Numbered from the stretch's first letter, positions 25,574-34,336 are shown. The stretch is 64,000 nt of DNA from Acidobacteriota bacterium (GCA_004298155.1 SCRD01000025.1:130650-194649); one strand, 5' to 3'. Notes: generated from the letters alone by a model not told the origin. Numbers and translations: made by a program.

Positions 25574-26098
25574 ATGAACGCCATCTACGGACTTTTTCCT
25601 GATCCCGGTTCGGCACAGCGTGCATTTAATGTGCTGGAGAGGGCAGAGAGCGAACTGGGTTTTACGGGCGCCGATATCGCCGTGCTGTCCGGCGAGCCTT
25701 ATGAAGATTACGGCTTCGGCCAGCGCGACAACGTTACCCGGATGCCGTGGATTGCCGCGCTTGGCGGTTTGATTGGCGGCCTCAGTTGCTGGGGATTCGT
25801 TGCCTTTACCCAGAAGAGTTATCCGATGATTTCAGGAGGCATGCACCTGGTGACCAAGTGGCCGAATGGCATTATCACCTATGAGCTCACAATGCTGGGG
25901 GCGATTCTGGCAACTCTGTTCACGCTGCTGATCACGGCACGAATTCCGGACTGGCGAGGCCGCGAGCTTTACGATCCCGCCATCAGCAATGGTAAAATTC
26001 TGATTGGAGTCATCAATCCGCCCGGGAGTGCGCGCGCTGAGCTTGGAATGAGATTGCGCGCCGCAGGCGCGGAAGTTGTAAAAGAATTCGGGAAGTGA
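25574..26098 (+). CDS. DUF3341 membrane subunit (ActD-like)
   Basis: The 174-residue protein matches DUF3341, the ActD subunit of alternative complex III. It begins with a ferredoxin-like soluble segment (YGLFPDPGSAQRAFNVLERA). Two transmembrane helices follow (ALGGLIGGLSCWGFVAF and TMLGAILATLFTLLITA) with a short loop MHLVTKWPNG between them. Two in-frame ATGs are possible. The first, at 25565, directly abuts GGAG with no spacer. The second, at 25574, sits nine bases after it, and for that reason is taken as the start. Its presence distinguishes this operon from Qrc-type complexes, which lack DUF3341. Confidence 0.88.
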   Translation: MNAIYGLFPDPGSAQRAFNVLERAESELGFTGADIAVLSGEPYEDYGFGQRDNVTRMPWIAALGGLIGGLSCWGFVAFTQKSYPMISGGMHLVTKWPNGIITYELTMLGAILATLFTLLITARIPDWRGRELYDPAISNGKILIGVINPPGSARAELGMRLRAAGAEVVKEFGK

Positions 26099-26113
26099 AC
26101 CTGAGGAGGCGCG

Positions 26114-26494
26114 ATGCACGGAAATTGTTTGATATCTGTAAAACGACTTAAAATAGCGGCACTGGCGTTGGCGCTGCCGGCGGCGACTGTCTGCTGGGGG
26201 CAAAGCAAATCCGCACTATCTCCGGCGGCAAAAGCTGGCCAGAAGGTATTTGCACAGCAGTGCGCCTTGTGCCACTATGCCGATCAGACCAAAAACAAGA
26301 TTGGCCCGGGCCTGAAGGGAATATTGAAAAACAAGGAGCTCCCTTTTTCTCACAAGCCGGCAACGGTGGCCAATGTCCGCGAGCAGATCGAGAAGGGAAA
26401 CCCACAAGGCAAACCGATGCCGATGCCACCCTTTGCGGGCAAAATTTCGGCAAAGGACTTGAACAACCTGGTCGATTACCTGAAGACGCTGTAA
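26114..26494 (+). CDS. Monoheme cytochrome c (ActE-like)
   Basis: The 126-residue protein has a signal peptide (residues 1-29, LALALPAATVCWGQ) and a single class I cytochrome c domain. CALCH at residues 50-54 binds heme, and M102 or M104 in GKPMPMPPFAG is the likely axial ligand. The start has GAGGAGG four bases upstream. It is last of the operon, 15 bases after the DUF3341 gene, and corresponds to ActE, the exit point for electrons toward a terminal oxidase or soluble carrier. No oxidase gene follows; the next gene is an unrelated bicupin. Confidence 0.87.
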   Translation: MHGNCLISVKRLKIAALALALPAATVCWGQSKSALSPAAKAGQKVFAQQCALCHYADQTKNKIGPGLKGILKNKELPFSHKPATVANVREQIEKGNPQGKPMPMPPFAGKISAKDLNNLVDYLKTL

Positions 26495-26686
26495 GACCGG
26501 CGGCCTGCACGCTTACATGGGGTGAACCAGCATAGGCGCACCCTCCGGCACGAGTTTCAGTAGTGGAAGAGCGACGCCGGTGTTGGGGCCATTCAAACTT
26601 CTTTCCATAAAAGTTGAGAGGGCGTATTCTACCTCACAATCCCTGTCGACTTTGGCGGGCTTAACGCTTATTGGAGGCCGAAGAAG

Positions 26687-27559
26687 ATGAAGAGTCTCGC
26701 GTTGGCATTCTTACTGGTAGCAGTTCCATCCGCTTTCGGCGCGCAGAGGACAGTCGACCCAACCTGGCTCCATCGAAATATCGCTCACATTCCCGAAAAA
26801 CCCGCGGACATCAGTACGCCGAGCTGTCATTACAAACCTGTTTTTGGCGCAGGCGATTCTGAGAAGAGGATTGTGCGCGGCGTTGCCCGGTTTGGCGAGG
26901 TCACGATCGATCCGAGTGGCCATTGCAAGGATGCTTCTTACTCCGGCGAAGAGCAGATTTATTATATTCTCGCAGGCGGCGGGACCCTCACCTACGGCGA
27001 ACAGAAGACTCCCGTTAAGAAAGACGATTTCATGTATCTCCCGCCGCAAATTCGCCACGGCATGGCGAACCCATCGACTTCGCCACTCCGCTTTGTGGTG
27101 ATGGGATTCAACATTCCTAAGACCATTTCAGTACCGGCGCCACCCTCTCAACTCCAGATAGCGAACGCTGACGATGTCAAGCTGGAAGCGGTTGCAGGAC
27201 ATCCGGAATCAACTCAATACCGCCTGCTTCTCGGAGGCAGGAAGGGTACCAGGGACAGGCTCGATTGCGGAATTGTTGTGACCAGCCTCTTCCTGATGGA
27301 GTTCGCACCGGGAGGGACGAATTTTCCCCATCATCACGACACGGCGGAAGAAATTTACCTGGTCCTTGACGGGCACGGAGACATCGCGGCTGGAGGAGGG
27401 ATTAATGGGATCGAAGGCCTCCACCCGAGCGGAGCTGGTGATGCTTACTTCTTCCGCCTGAACTCTACCGTTGGTTTCTACAACAGAGGGAAAACCAAAG
27501 CACACATCCTTGCTGTGCGATCATGGTACCCGTTTCCTGAACGCGACTATCAGAACTAA
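26687..27559 (+). CDS. Exported bicupin protein
   Basis: The 290-residue protein has a signal peptide (LALAFLLVAVPSAFGAQ) and two cupin barrels. The first, about residues 75-150, contains SGEEQIYYILAGGGTL and YLPPQIRHGMANPS. The second, about 200-280, contains FPHHHDTAEEIYLVLDGHGD and DAYFFRLNSTVGFYN. The second barrel has the richer metal-binding pattern (HHH and E). Cupins include dioxygenases, isomerases and storage proteins, so no reaction can be assigned. GGAGG lies nine bases before the ATG. It stands alone on the plus strand between the respiratory operon and the sulfatase gene. Confidence 0.8.
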   Translation: MKSLALAFLLVAVPSAFGAQRTVDPTWLHRNIAHIPEKPADISTPSCHYKPVFGAGDSEKRIVRGVARFGEVTIDPSGHCKDASYSGEEQIYYILAGGGTLTYGEQKTPVKKDDFMYLPPQIRHGMANPSTSPLRFVVMGFNIPKTISVPAPPSQLQIANADDVKLEAVAGHPESTQYRLLLGGRKGTRDRLDCGIVVTSLFLMEFAPGGTNFPHHHDTAEEIYLVLDGHGDIAAGGGINGIEGLHPSGAGDAYFFRLNSTVGFYNRGKTKAHILAVRSWYPFPERDYQN

Positions 27560-27883
27560 GCGTGTGACGATAAGCTGCAGGGAGCAGCCCGCTCACGGTT
27601 GAACAATCGAACAGGTCCTGCATTGAATGGCCTGCGCTGCCAGCCCTGCTCCGGCAGCCATCCATCCCGGCGGCAAAATATCCCTGCAAATTGAACTCTC
27701 AAGTGACACCCCTGCCTGGACAGGAATACAATACTCGCGCCTGTAAATGATGAACGAATCGTTGGAAGGTGAAATTCGCTTGCCGGGGGAGGCAGACCGC
27801 ATGCGGATAACTCCTGCGCTGATCCCCCTTGGAATCGAAGCTATGACTCTGGAAGAAGCCTGCATCGGGGAGGGCCAACAAAT
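27560..27883. other. Intergenic region before the sulfatase gene
   Basis: About 320 bases with no gene I can support. A 65-codon frame at 27747-27944 runs into the sulfatase gene and has no family features. GGGAGGG nine bases before 27884 is the sulfatase ribosome binding site. Confidence 0.5.
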
Positions 27884-29419
27884 ATGGGCAAGGAAAAAAC
27901 GCACAATCCTTCAGGAAGCCCATCCAGCCGCCGTGATTTTTTAAAAAAGTCTGCCGCCGCAGCAGTTTCGATTCCTCTTTCGACAGGCGGCGCTGAGGCA
28001 TTCAGCCCTGATGGGCAAATCCAGGAGTCTTCGAGCCGCAACCCTCCCAATGTCGTGATCATCATTGCTGATCAGTTCCGGGGCGATTTTATCGGCGCGA
28101 ACGGCCGGAACCCGATGGGCGTGACGCCAAACCTTGATGCCATGGCGGAACGCGGGGTCACAATGCAGAACGCGGTAACGAACCAGCCCTTGTGTTCTCC
28201 TTCGCGGGCATGCCTGTTTACCGGCCGGTACGCCACCGAAACCGGAATGTGGAAATTGCCACCGGGAGTTGAACTGGACCGCGACTTGCCAACCCTGGCT
28301 AGCGTTTTACGGAGCCACGGATACACAGCGAATTATATTGGTAAATGGCACCTGGCCCCGATCGATCAGGACTGTCGGAAAGGCCTGGGATTTGTCGAGC
28401 CCCAGGACCGCGGCGGCTTCCTCGATCTTTGGCAGGCGTCCAACGTTATTGAGCTAACCTCCCATCCTTACGAAGGAACTATCTGGGACGGCGATGGGAA
28501 ACCAATCCACTTTAAGGACGTTTACCGGGTGGACTATCTCACAGACCTGGCGGTGAGGTTCCTGAAGCTACGCCATCAGAAGCCGTTTCTGCTGGTCCTT
28601 TCGCACCTCGAGCCCCATTTTCAGAACGATGTCAACGCTTTCGTGCCGCCCAGAGGCTACGCGGAGCGTTACCAGAATCCCTTCGCGCCCGAAGACCTGC
28701 GCTTCTTTCCCGGCGATTGGCAGGCGCAGCTTCCGGGCTATTACGGCGACATCAAACGTATTGACGAATCGGTTGGAACTGTGCTGAAAACGCTGGCCGA
28801 GGAAAGCCTGGAAGACAACACGATCGTATTGTTCATCAGCGACCATGGTTGCCACTTCCGCACCCGGAACACGGAGTACAAACGAAGCCCGCATGAAAGT
28901 TCCATCCATATTCCGATGATACTGCAGGGTCCGGGGCTGAACAGGTCGCGGAAAGTGCAGGAGGTGGTCAGTATGGTGGATATGACCCCGACATTATTGG
29001 AAGCTGTGGGTATTCCGGCCCCTGCCTCAATGAAAGGGCGCAGCTTCCTGCCACTGATCAACGGGACGAAAGGCCATGCAAACTGGCGAAGTGAAGCCTT
29101 TGTTCAGATCAGCGCATCAATGGTTGCCCGGGCGCTCAGGACCGATCAATGGACCTATTGCGTTGTCGATCCCGATGGCAACGGAGACCGGGACTCTCAC
29201 AGTATGCGCTACCAGGAATATCAGATGTACAACCTCCGCACTGATCCCCACCAATTGCTGAACCTGGCCGGCCGCAAAGACCCGCCACTACTGGTCCATT
29301 ATGACGGTGGCCTGCCGCTGCCAGAGATTGCAGCGCGGCTGCGTGAAAGGCTGATTGCGCGGATGGTGGAGGCCGGCGAGGAGGTGCCGCAAATTGATCC
29401 TGCCCGCTTCTATCCTTGA
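27884..29419 (+). CDS. Tat-exported Cys-type sulfatase
   Basis: The 511-residue protein starts with a Tat signal (SSRRDFLKKSAAAAV) and has the full arylsulfatase fold. The active-site segment is CSPSR at 104-108; the Cys is converted to formylglycine in this family by a maturing enzyme not encoded in the window. Other landmarks are the metal stretch IIADQFRGDF with D63, GKWHLAP around 153-159, and FISDHGCHFRTRNTEYKRS with the DH ligands. It should hydrolyse sulfate esters of carbohydrates or similar compounds in the periplasm, consistent with the lyases and glycosidases further along. D-Q replaces the common D-D at 63-64, which is seen in other family members too. Confidence 0.92.
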   Translation: MGKEKTHNPSGSPSSRRDFLKKSAAAAVSIPLSTGGAEAFSPDGQIQESSSRNPPNVVIIIADQFRGDFIGANGRNPMGVTPNLDAMAERGVTMQNAVTNQPLCSPSRACLFTGRYATETGMWKLPPGVELDRDLPTLASVLRSHGYTANYIGKWHLAPIDQDCRKGLGFVEPQDRGGFLDLWQASNVIELTSHPYEGTIWDGDGKPIHFKDVYRVDYLTDLAVRFLKLRHQKPFLLVLSHLEPHFQNDVNAFVPPRGYAERYQNPFAPEDLRFFPGDWQAQLPGYYGDIKRIDESVGTVLKTLAEESLEDNTIVLFISDHGCHFRTRNTEYKRSPHESSIHIPMILQGPGLNRSRKVQEVVSMVDMTPTLLEAVGIPAPASMKGRSFLPLINGTKGHANWRSEAFVQISASMVARALRTDQWTYCVVDPDGNGDRDSHSMRYQEYQMYNLRTDPHQLLNLAGRKDPPLLVHYDGGLPLPEIAARLRERLIARMVEAGEEVPQIDPARFYP

Positions 29420-29785
29420 AGGCCTCTTTCGTATACGGGGCTCCTCTGCCAGAAAAGAGAAATGTTTTCAGCTTGGATGGAAACTGCCACCTCTCATGAG
29501 ACCCCCTTGCGGCTTGATGGTTTGCACCCGCAGTTCTTTTCCAGTTCGTCGACCCAACGAGCGAGCCAGCCTCTGGACTCTGGAAAATATTGTATGCCGA
29601 CCAGGACTCCTCTTTTGGAGATTGTGGAGGATGCCTGCAGCCTGAAGCGGTCGGGAAAGAAAGCGGAGTTAAATTGCACTCCTCCTACCGCCGTAGAAAT
29701 GAGGAAGCGTTTAGTGAAGCCTGACGCTCAAACCATGTTACAGGACAAGATTCGAATAGAAATCAAAAGCGAATGCTGTGGAGGC
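29420..29785. other. Intergenic region between convergent sulfatase and AlkA-like genes
   Basis: About 365 bases between a plus-strand and a minus-strand gene. The short frames here have no recognisable content, and I see no clear hairpin terminator. It is a plausible place for decayed sequence. Confidence 0.45.
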
Positions 29786-30787
29786 TCAAGGATCGAGGGC
29801 CAGATGTCCCGCTTCATCCAGGCCCTTCATCAACATATGGAAATAGATAAGGCCGCCAAAAGGTTCCCATGCTGCAAGGACGCGCTGTTCTCGTTTGGTG
29901 TCGAACGCCCCGTGTAAATGGAGCCAGCGCTTCAAGCCGTTGCGGGCTCCCTGGTCACCTTCCGGAAAGATATGCCAGCGCCCCATGCCTCGCAAAAGGG
30001 TATACTCCGCGGTCCAGCGGCCGATCCCGTGAAGTTCCATCAGTTGCTGAAGGGCTTCCTGGTCACTTAAGCTTGCACACTTCTCGAGATTAAGTTTCCC
30101 TTCGACAATGGCTTGGCTGATTTCAATAATGGCGCGTGCTTTCCGGAAATTGAAGCCGAGCCTTCTCAATTCCATCGGGTGACAGTGGGCCAGATCGCAT
30201 GGCCGGGGAAACGTATAGGCCAACGGGTCCCCTCCAGGCGCAGGACGGCCAAAGTTCTGTGCCAGCCGGTTGAGCAGTTGGATGCCCAGGGACAGGCTGA
30301 GTTGCTGGCAGGCAATCCCATTGATGAGCCCATCAAAAACGGAGAAGAACCGAGGTGGTTTCAGGCCCTCAAAGCGCCTTACCAGCGGCGCCAGCCGGCT
30401 GTCCCGTGCACAAAAACGGTAAAAACTGCTCAAATCCACACGCATTCCAAATGCGTTTTCTACTGCCTGCCTGATTGCTTTTTTAGTCCTGCTGTCGGAG
30501 ATCTTTCCGTGAATTGTGACTCGAACTGCGCGGCTGCGGTTTACGTTTTGAGCAACGGTGATTTCGAATGGCATTTCATCAACGATCAAGACACGGCGGT
30601 ATGTTTCGCCATCCCATTGATCGATAAGGTTCCCTGGACGGCGCCTTAATGCCCACACCGTGAGATCGAGGCGAAAAGGGAGCACCGGATGAATAAGAAA
30701 AGTTGCGGAGTCTGACGCATGCGCTTGCCGGGCATCGGGGCTGCCGCCCTTATCGGCGGCAATTCGATTTCTTGGCGTCCGTGGCAT
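29786..30787 (-). CDS. DNA-3-methyladenine glycosylase, AlkA-like (HhH-GPD)
   Basis: The 333-residue protein resembles AlkA-type base-excision glycosylases that remove alkylated purines. After an N-terminal domain of about 120 residues comes the HhH-GPD core: INGIACQQLSLSLGIQLLNRL around 155-175, the helix-hairpin-helix LMELHGIGRWTAEYTLLRG at 249-267, and the catalytic Asp D278 in FPEGDQGARNGL. There is no four-cysteine Fe-S motif at the end, unlike MutY/Nth. The ATG at 30787 has only a weak AAGGG before it. A DinB-family gene lies 91 bases upstream on the same strand, so both could answer DNA damage, though DinB proteins of this type are mostly thiol transferase-like. Confidence 0.85.
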   Translation of the reverse strand: MPRTPRNRIAADKGGSPDARQAHASDSATFLIHPVLPFRLDLTVWALRRRPGNLIDQWDGETYRRVLIVDEMPFEITVAQNVNRSRAVRVTIHGKISDSRTKKAIRQAVENAFGMRVDLSSFYRFCARDSRLAPLVRRFEGLKPPRFFSVFDGLINGIACQQLSLSLGIQLLNRLAQNFGRPAPGGDPLAYTFPRPCDLAHCHPMELRRLGFNFRKARAIIEISQAIVEGKLNLEKCASLSDQEALQQLMELHGIGRWTAEYTLLRGMGRWHIFPEGDQGARNGLKRWLHLHGAFDTKREQRVLAAWEPFGGLIYFHMLMKGLDEAGHLALDP

Positions 30788-30878
30788 GGCCCTTAATCAA
30801 AAAACTCTGGACAAGAAGGTTTTTACTCAGTAATCGATCCTGAATTTTGTTCGAAGGCGCAGGAGCTTCGACTTTTGC

Positions 30879-31454
30879 TCATCGCCGGCCTGCGGCATCC
30901 ACGCTTGTCGTCGGGTCTGCCCCATGCCAGGTTACATCCGCGGTGGGGCCGTAAGTGGATGGGACCTTCCTTCCGAGCAATCTCAAATAGACTGTAAGCT
31001 GGCTTCGATGATGTGTTGTATGAAGCACACGGCGCCAGAAGACCCAGATGCGCTGCCGTTCAACGTCAAAGAACGGCACCAATTCAATCCACCAGTTTTC
31101 ACCCTTCGATGACAAAAAGCCAAGCCTTGGCCGCGCGAGCTCCAATGCACGCGCTGCGTATGCTTCGGGCGTCTGAGTTGCTGGAAGGACTTGGTCCGGC
31201 GGGGGTTCCGGCACTCCCAGAAATTCCCCGAAAAACCGGCGTTCCGAAAGCAACTGATGCTCCATGATTTGGCGAACGCTGCTTGACCGGGGATGTGGCT
31301 TGAAAGAAAAATCCTGCGCATCAAATTCCCGCCACACCGAAACTAATTTATTGGTTTCACTGGCGTAAGTGTCCAACAGGTGTTGGAAGGCCTGTGATGA
31401 AGCGCGTGGGATTTCTGACTCTGCGATGGCAATGTAAGGATAATTCATTGGCAT
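30879..31454 (-). CDS. DinB-family protein
   Basis: The 191-residue protein is a four-helix-bundle member of the DinB/YfiT superfamily. Three histidines expected to bind a metal are visible: one in IMEHQLLSERRF and two in HTTHHRSQLTVYLRLLG. Members include thiol-dependent S-transferases and damage-inducible proteins of unknown role. GGAG precedes the ATG at 31454 by seven bases; a TTG at 31457 and an ATG at 31448 are alternatives. It lies upstream of the AlkA-like gene on the same strand and may be cotranscribed with it. Confidence 0.85.
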   Translation of the reverse strand: MPMNYPYIAIAESEIPRASSQAFQHLLDTYASETNKLVSVWREFDAQDFSFKPHPRSSSVRQIMEHQLLSERRFFGEFLGVPEPPPDQVLPATQTPEAYAARALELARPRLGFLSSKGENWWIELVPFFDVERQRIWVFWRRVLHTTHHRSQLTVYLRLLGRKVPSTYGPTADVTWHGADPTTSVDAAGRR

Positions 31455-31878
31455 CAAATATCTCCAGGTGTGCCAGCGTCAGGAACCGTTCACGGTTTTC
31501 AGACGTAGCTGCCACTGGCTCAGCTTGGCTCTTTGCCGGGCTGAGATTTCAGACGTCATAGGCAACCTTCCAGGCCATGCGAAGAGGAATTGAGAATGAG
31601 ACGGCGGCGTGCCATGACGAACCGCCCCTTCAAATGCTGGCCTGACCAGCCGCTGATGAGTTGCGCCCGGCTTTCAAACGTTAAACCCCGCCCAAATCAT
31701 TGTTGCTAAAAAATCCGCTTCGCGCAAGATAGACCAACGCCGAACTTTAGGAGACTCTGCCAACATGAGGCTGAATCGCGGGTCTCGAGCAGATCAATTG
31801 AACACTTCGCTGACAATGCGTAGTGTCGCCTGACATCTGCGCAAACGACGAGACCGTGACCGAAAACTCGAGCCGAGC
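31455..31878. other. Intergenic region flanking a decayed insertion sequence
   Basis: About 420 bases with no supported gene, next to the IS630-type remnant. It probably contains further degraded transposon sequence, but I could not recognise terminal inverted repeats. Confidence 0.4.
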
Positions 31879-32106
31879 ATGAGGGAATTTGAAGCTCTTA
31901 GCTTCACTGGCATTCTGGTATAATCGCTGGCCATGCTTCAAATCATCGAGTTTTTGCAGCACCTGCTGTGCCGCTTGCATCGGCCGTTGCCGGTGGCCTG
32001 GGATGGGCTGTCGAGCCACCGCAGCATTGCGGCGCATGGAACACCGGCCCACGCTGCTCGCAGCGCTCTGGAAGCAGGCCGAATTGTTCTAAATGTCACT
32101 GTATGA
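31879..32106 (+). pseudogene. IS630-family transposase remnant
   Basis: In one frame the sequence reads MREFEALSFTGILV, then a stop at 31921-31923, then FLQHLLCRLHRPLPVAWDGL followed by SSHRS. This matches the second catalytic region of IS630-type DDE transposases, where a hydrophobic strand leads to a WD and an N/S-x-H-x-S. The frame is interrupted by a stop, lacks the first Asp and the final Glu regions, and ends at 32106. Intact IS630 transposases are several times longer. It is a fossil of a past insertion next to the first amidohydrolase module. Confidence 0.6.
31916..31924 (+). promoter_or_regulatory. Extended -10 promoter candidate
   Basis: TGGTATAAT is a perfect extended -10 element (TGn followed by TATAAT). 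No -35 is recognisable 16-18 bases upstream. It lies inside the transposase remnant and points toward the amidohydrolase operon at 32282, so it could drive that operon; it could also be chance. Confidence 0.3.
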
Positions 32107-32266
32107 TGTCCCCGTCATTATTAATCGGGATCCCGAGGAGATTGCGGAGGCATTCCACCGGACCCGGAAGCTGTCCGGGAAGTTCATGGCGGTGCATCAA
32201 CAGGCGGAGCTAAGAGGCTGGCGGGGTGTCCGCGAGTTGCGAAATGATAAGATATGCCGGGTTTGA
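32093..32266 (+). CDS. Small hypothetical reading frame
   Basis: A 57-codon frame begins at an ATG inside the end of the transposase remnant. It reads VIINRDPEEIAEAFHRTRKL in its first half and is basic overall. It ends 15 bases before the amidohydrolase start. I recognise no family and see no ribosome binding site, so it may be a real small gene or residual transposon sequence. Confidence 0.3.
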   Translation: MSLYDVPVIINRDPEEIAEAFHRTRKLSGKFMAVHQQAELRGWRGVRELRNDKICRV

Positions 32267-32281
32267 CACCGGGAGGACGCT

Positions 32282-33064
32282 GTGCACTGCTCGATTACTG
32301 ATCCTTTCCTGGAAGGGATTTCACACTGGAACCTGCTTGACGTTAATGCACGCATCGGCCCCTCGGGCATCCATGGGGAGCTGGCCTTAGAGTCGGACGG
32401 CTTGCTTGAGGAAATGAATCGCTTCTCGATACGAGAAGCGGTCGTATCGCATTGGACGGCGGAAGAGTACGATGCCTGGAAAGGCAATCAAGCGCTGCAG
32501 CGCGATCTCAGGCCACACCTGATACCGGCCTGGGCGGCCCTGCCGGACCCACGCTCGGTTGAAGAACTGGCCGCGCTCCGGCCGTGCGCCGTGCGCCTGA
32601 CACCCGGTATCAACCAGCATAATTATTCAATGGAGCGGTGGTGTGTGGGTCCGCTTTGTGAGTATCTGGAGGAGCATTCCGTAGTCACGCTCATTGCGCG
32701 TGGGGACATCGAGTGGGGGCAGTTGGTCTCGCTGATGGAAGCTTTCCCTCGGTTGGTTCTGGTGCTGCTGGACGCGGGCTATCGGGCGGATCACTATTTA
32801 TTTCCTCTTCTGAAGTGCTTTCCACATTTGTATTTCGATAGCGCAACATATCTTGCCCACCGGCAGCTCGAAGCTTTCGTCGAGCAACACGGGCCAGAAC
32901 GCATCCTGTTCGGTACACGTCTGCCGCTCCACACGCCGGCAGCGGCCCTGGGAGTACTGGCCAGCGCCCGCATCCCCGAGGAGTCGCGGATGGCCATTGC
33001 CGGGGGCAACCTTCGGCGGCTGCTCGCGAATTGTCGCAATCAGCCGGGGGGAGCGCAAGAATGA
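32282..33064 (+). CDS. Amidohydrolase-family pseudoenzyme lacking metal ligands (module 1)
   Basis: The 260-residue protein has the fold pattern of amidohydrolase_2 (TIM barrel), but the metal ligands are gone. The N-terminal HxH is replaced in LLDVNARIG, the later histidine strands read VVTLIARGD and LVLLDAGY, and the closing Asp region reads FGTRLPLH instead of FGTDxP. Its partner downstream keeps all of these residues. It starts with GTG, with GGAGG five bases before. Its stop overlaps the partner's start as ATGA. It is therefore probably a structural or regulatory subunit of a two-protein complex. The closest relative in the window is the product of 49036-49812, which has the same losses. 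Confidence 0.75.
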   Translation: MHCSITDPFLEGISHWNLLDVNARIGPSGIHGELALESDGLLEEMNRFSIREAVVSHWTAEEYDAWKGNQALQRDLRPHLIPAWAALPDPRSVEELAALRPCAVRLTPGINQHNYSMERWCVGPLCEYLEEHSVVTLIARGDIEWGQLVSLMEAFPRLVLVLLDAGYRADHYLFPLLKCFPHLYFDSATYLAHRQLEAFVEQHGPERILFGTRLPLHTPAAALGVLASARIPEESRMAIAGGNLRRLLANCRNQPGGAQE

Positions 33065-33825
33065 AATCGATTGCAGTATGGGACTGCCATGGACATCTCG
33101 GGACGCACGTCGATTTCCCTGCGTATAAGTGCGACCCGAAATCGATGTTGGCGGTCATGGACCACCTCAATATCGAGCGGCTGGCGGTAACCTCGACGCT
33201 CGCGTGCTACAACGACTGCCCGCGCGGGAATGCGGAAGTTGACAAATTGCTCAAGCTCCATCCGGACCGCTTCCTGGGTTACATCACTGTAAATCCCAAC
33301 CCTCCCTGGCAGGCCATCGAGGAGCTCAATCGCTGGGCCTATTTTCATCAGCCGCCGCTCATCAAGCTGCATCCTGCGTTACATCATTATCCTGTCACCG
33401 GGCCAAACTATCGGCCCATCTGGGAATACGCAAACGCCACCCACGCTGTTGTCCTGGTGCACACGTGGGTTTCGGACCCAATCTGCGGGCCGTTACTTTT
33501 CCCTGGCCTGGCCAGGGAATATCCCCGGGCGCGAATTCTCCTGGGGCATTCGGGCGTTACCTGGAGCGGGTACAATCAGGCTGTCGATGCCGCCTTGCAG
33601 GCCCCGAACCTTTACCTGGATCTTTCAGGGTCCCAGCGCCATCGGCTCATTTTGGAACGTTGCGTGGAACGAGTGGGGCCAACGCGAATTCTGTTCGGTT
33701 CCGACTTGCCATACCTTGAAGCGTCCATGACCTTGGCGCACGTCTTGACCTCTCGAATTGCCGACACAGCAAAAGAGCTGATTCTCCGCGGGAACTTTTC
33801 GCGGCTCATTGCAGAAGGGAATTAA
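33061..33825 (+). CDS. Amidohydrolase-family metal-dependent hydrolase (module 1)
   Basis: The 254-residue TIM-barrel protein belongs to amidohydrolase_2 (PF04909 type). Ligands visible are H10 and H12 in WDCHGHLG, a His in AVVLVHTW, a His in ILLGHSGVTW, and an Asp in ILFGSDLPYLE. Family reactions include sugar-lactone hydrolysis and non-oxidative decarboxylation. The start overlaps the stop of the preceding pseudoenzyme gene (ATGA), so the two are probably made in equal amounts. A decayed hydrolase gene and a Gfo/Idh/MocA gene follow. The product of 48302-49039 is its counterpart in the second module (both share a PDR..GY stretch). Confidence 0.85.
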   Translation: MKSIAVWDCHGHLGTHVDFPAYKCDPKSMLAVMDHLNIERLAVTSTLACYNDCPRGNAEVDKLLKLHPDRFLGYITVNPNPPWQAIEELNRWAYFHQPPLIKLHPALHHYPVTGPNYRPIWEYANATHAVVLVHTWVSDPICGPLLFPGLAREYPRARILLGHSGVTWSGYNQAVDAALQAPNLYLDLSGSQRHRLILERCVERVGPTRILFGSDLPYLEASMTLAHVLTSRIADTAKELILRGNFSRLIAEGN

Positions 33826-34058
33826 GGGTCCCGAACTCCTGCACCGCGGATAGAGAAATCCAATTGGAACTCGTCCAGGACGGCCTGGTAATTGATCCCA
33901 CTCCTTTCGCGGGCGGGCGCCGAGAGTTCACTTCAGCTATGACCTGGCTTTGCGTGAGAAAACCTGGCAGAGGCGAAGCAGTGAAGTTGCGAGACGCCCG
34001 GCTGTCATCCGAGGAGCATGGAAGACCCTTTGGAATGCGCTGGCGATCCACTCTGACA

Positions 34059-34283
34059 GATCGTGACGCCCCCATCTTCTGCGCTGGCTTGAACTTTTTT
34101 GACCACGTCGCCTAGAATAACCTTTCGCCGCATGGTCCAATCTCCTTTTTGGAACTCTCCTCGACGGCCATGCCCCGCATGGGGAAAGTTCCGCTGCCAA
34201 CCGGGAGAGCGGCGGTGGATTACGAAGCCGGGACGTCAGTGGTGATGCGAAAGCGTGCCGATTGCTTGGCTGAACGCGAGGCC
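34059..34283 (+). pseudogene. Decayed fumarylacetoacetate hydrolase-family gene (module 1)
   Basis: One reading frame carries APIFCAGLNFFDHVA, a stop at 34113-34115, and then in the same frame ISFLELSSTAMPRMGKV, a linker and AAVDYEAGTSVVMRKRA. These align with the FAH-family motifs of the intact gene at 49830: LLALAGNYRQHIVE, the FMKPPSTCIAAPGKPV segment, and SFVDWEIELAVVVGQQG. The metal-binding Glu pair is partly lost and the C-terminal half is missing. It occupies exactly the position that the intact gene has in the second module, between the amidohydrolase pair and the Gfo/Idh/MocA gene. The rest of the 33826-34336 stretch holds no gene I can support. Confidence 0.6.
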
Positions 34284-34336
34284 TCGCGGCGCATCGGCAG
34301 GCTTCAGAACCGTATTGTGGGAAGGCGGGAGGCAAG

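Noticed and set aside
29462..29917. 151-codon plus-strand frame after the sulfatase gene
   Set aside because: Runs into the antisense of the AlkA-like gene and shows no protein-like pattern.
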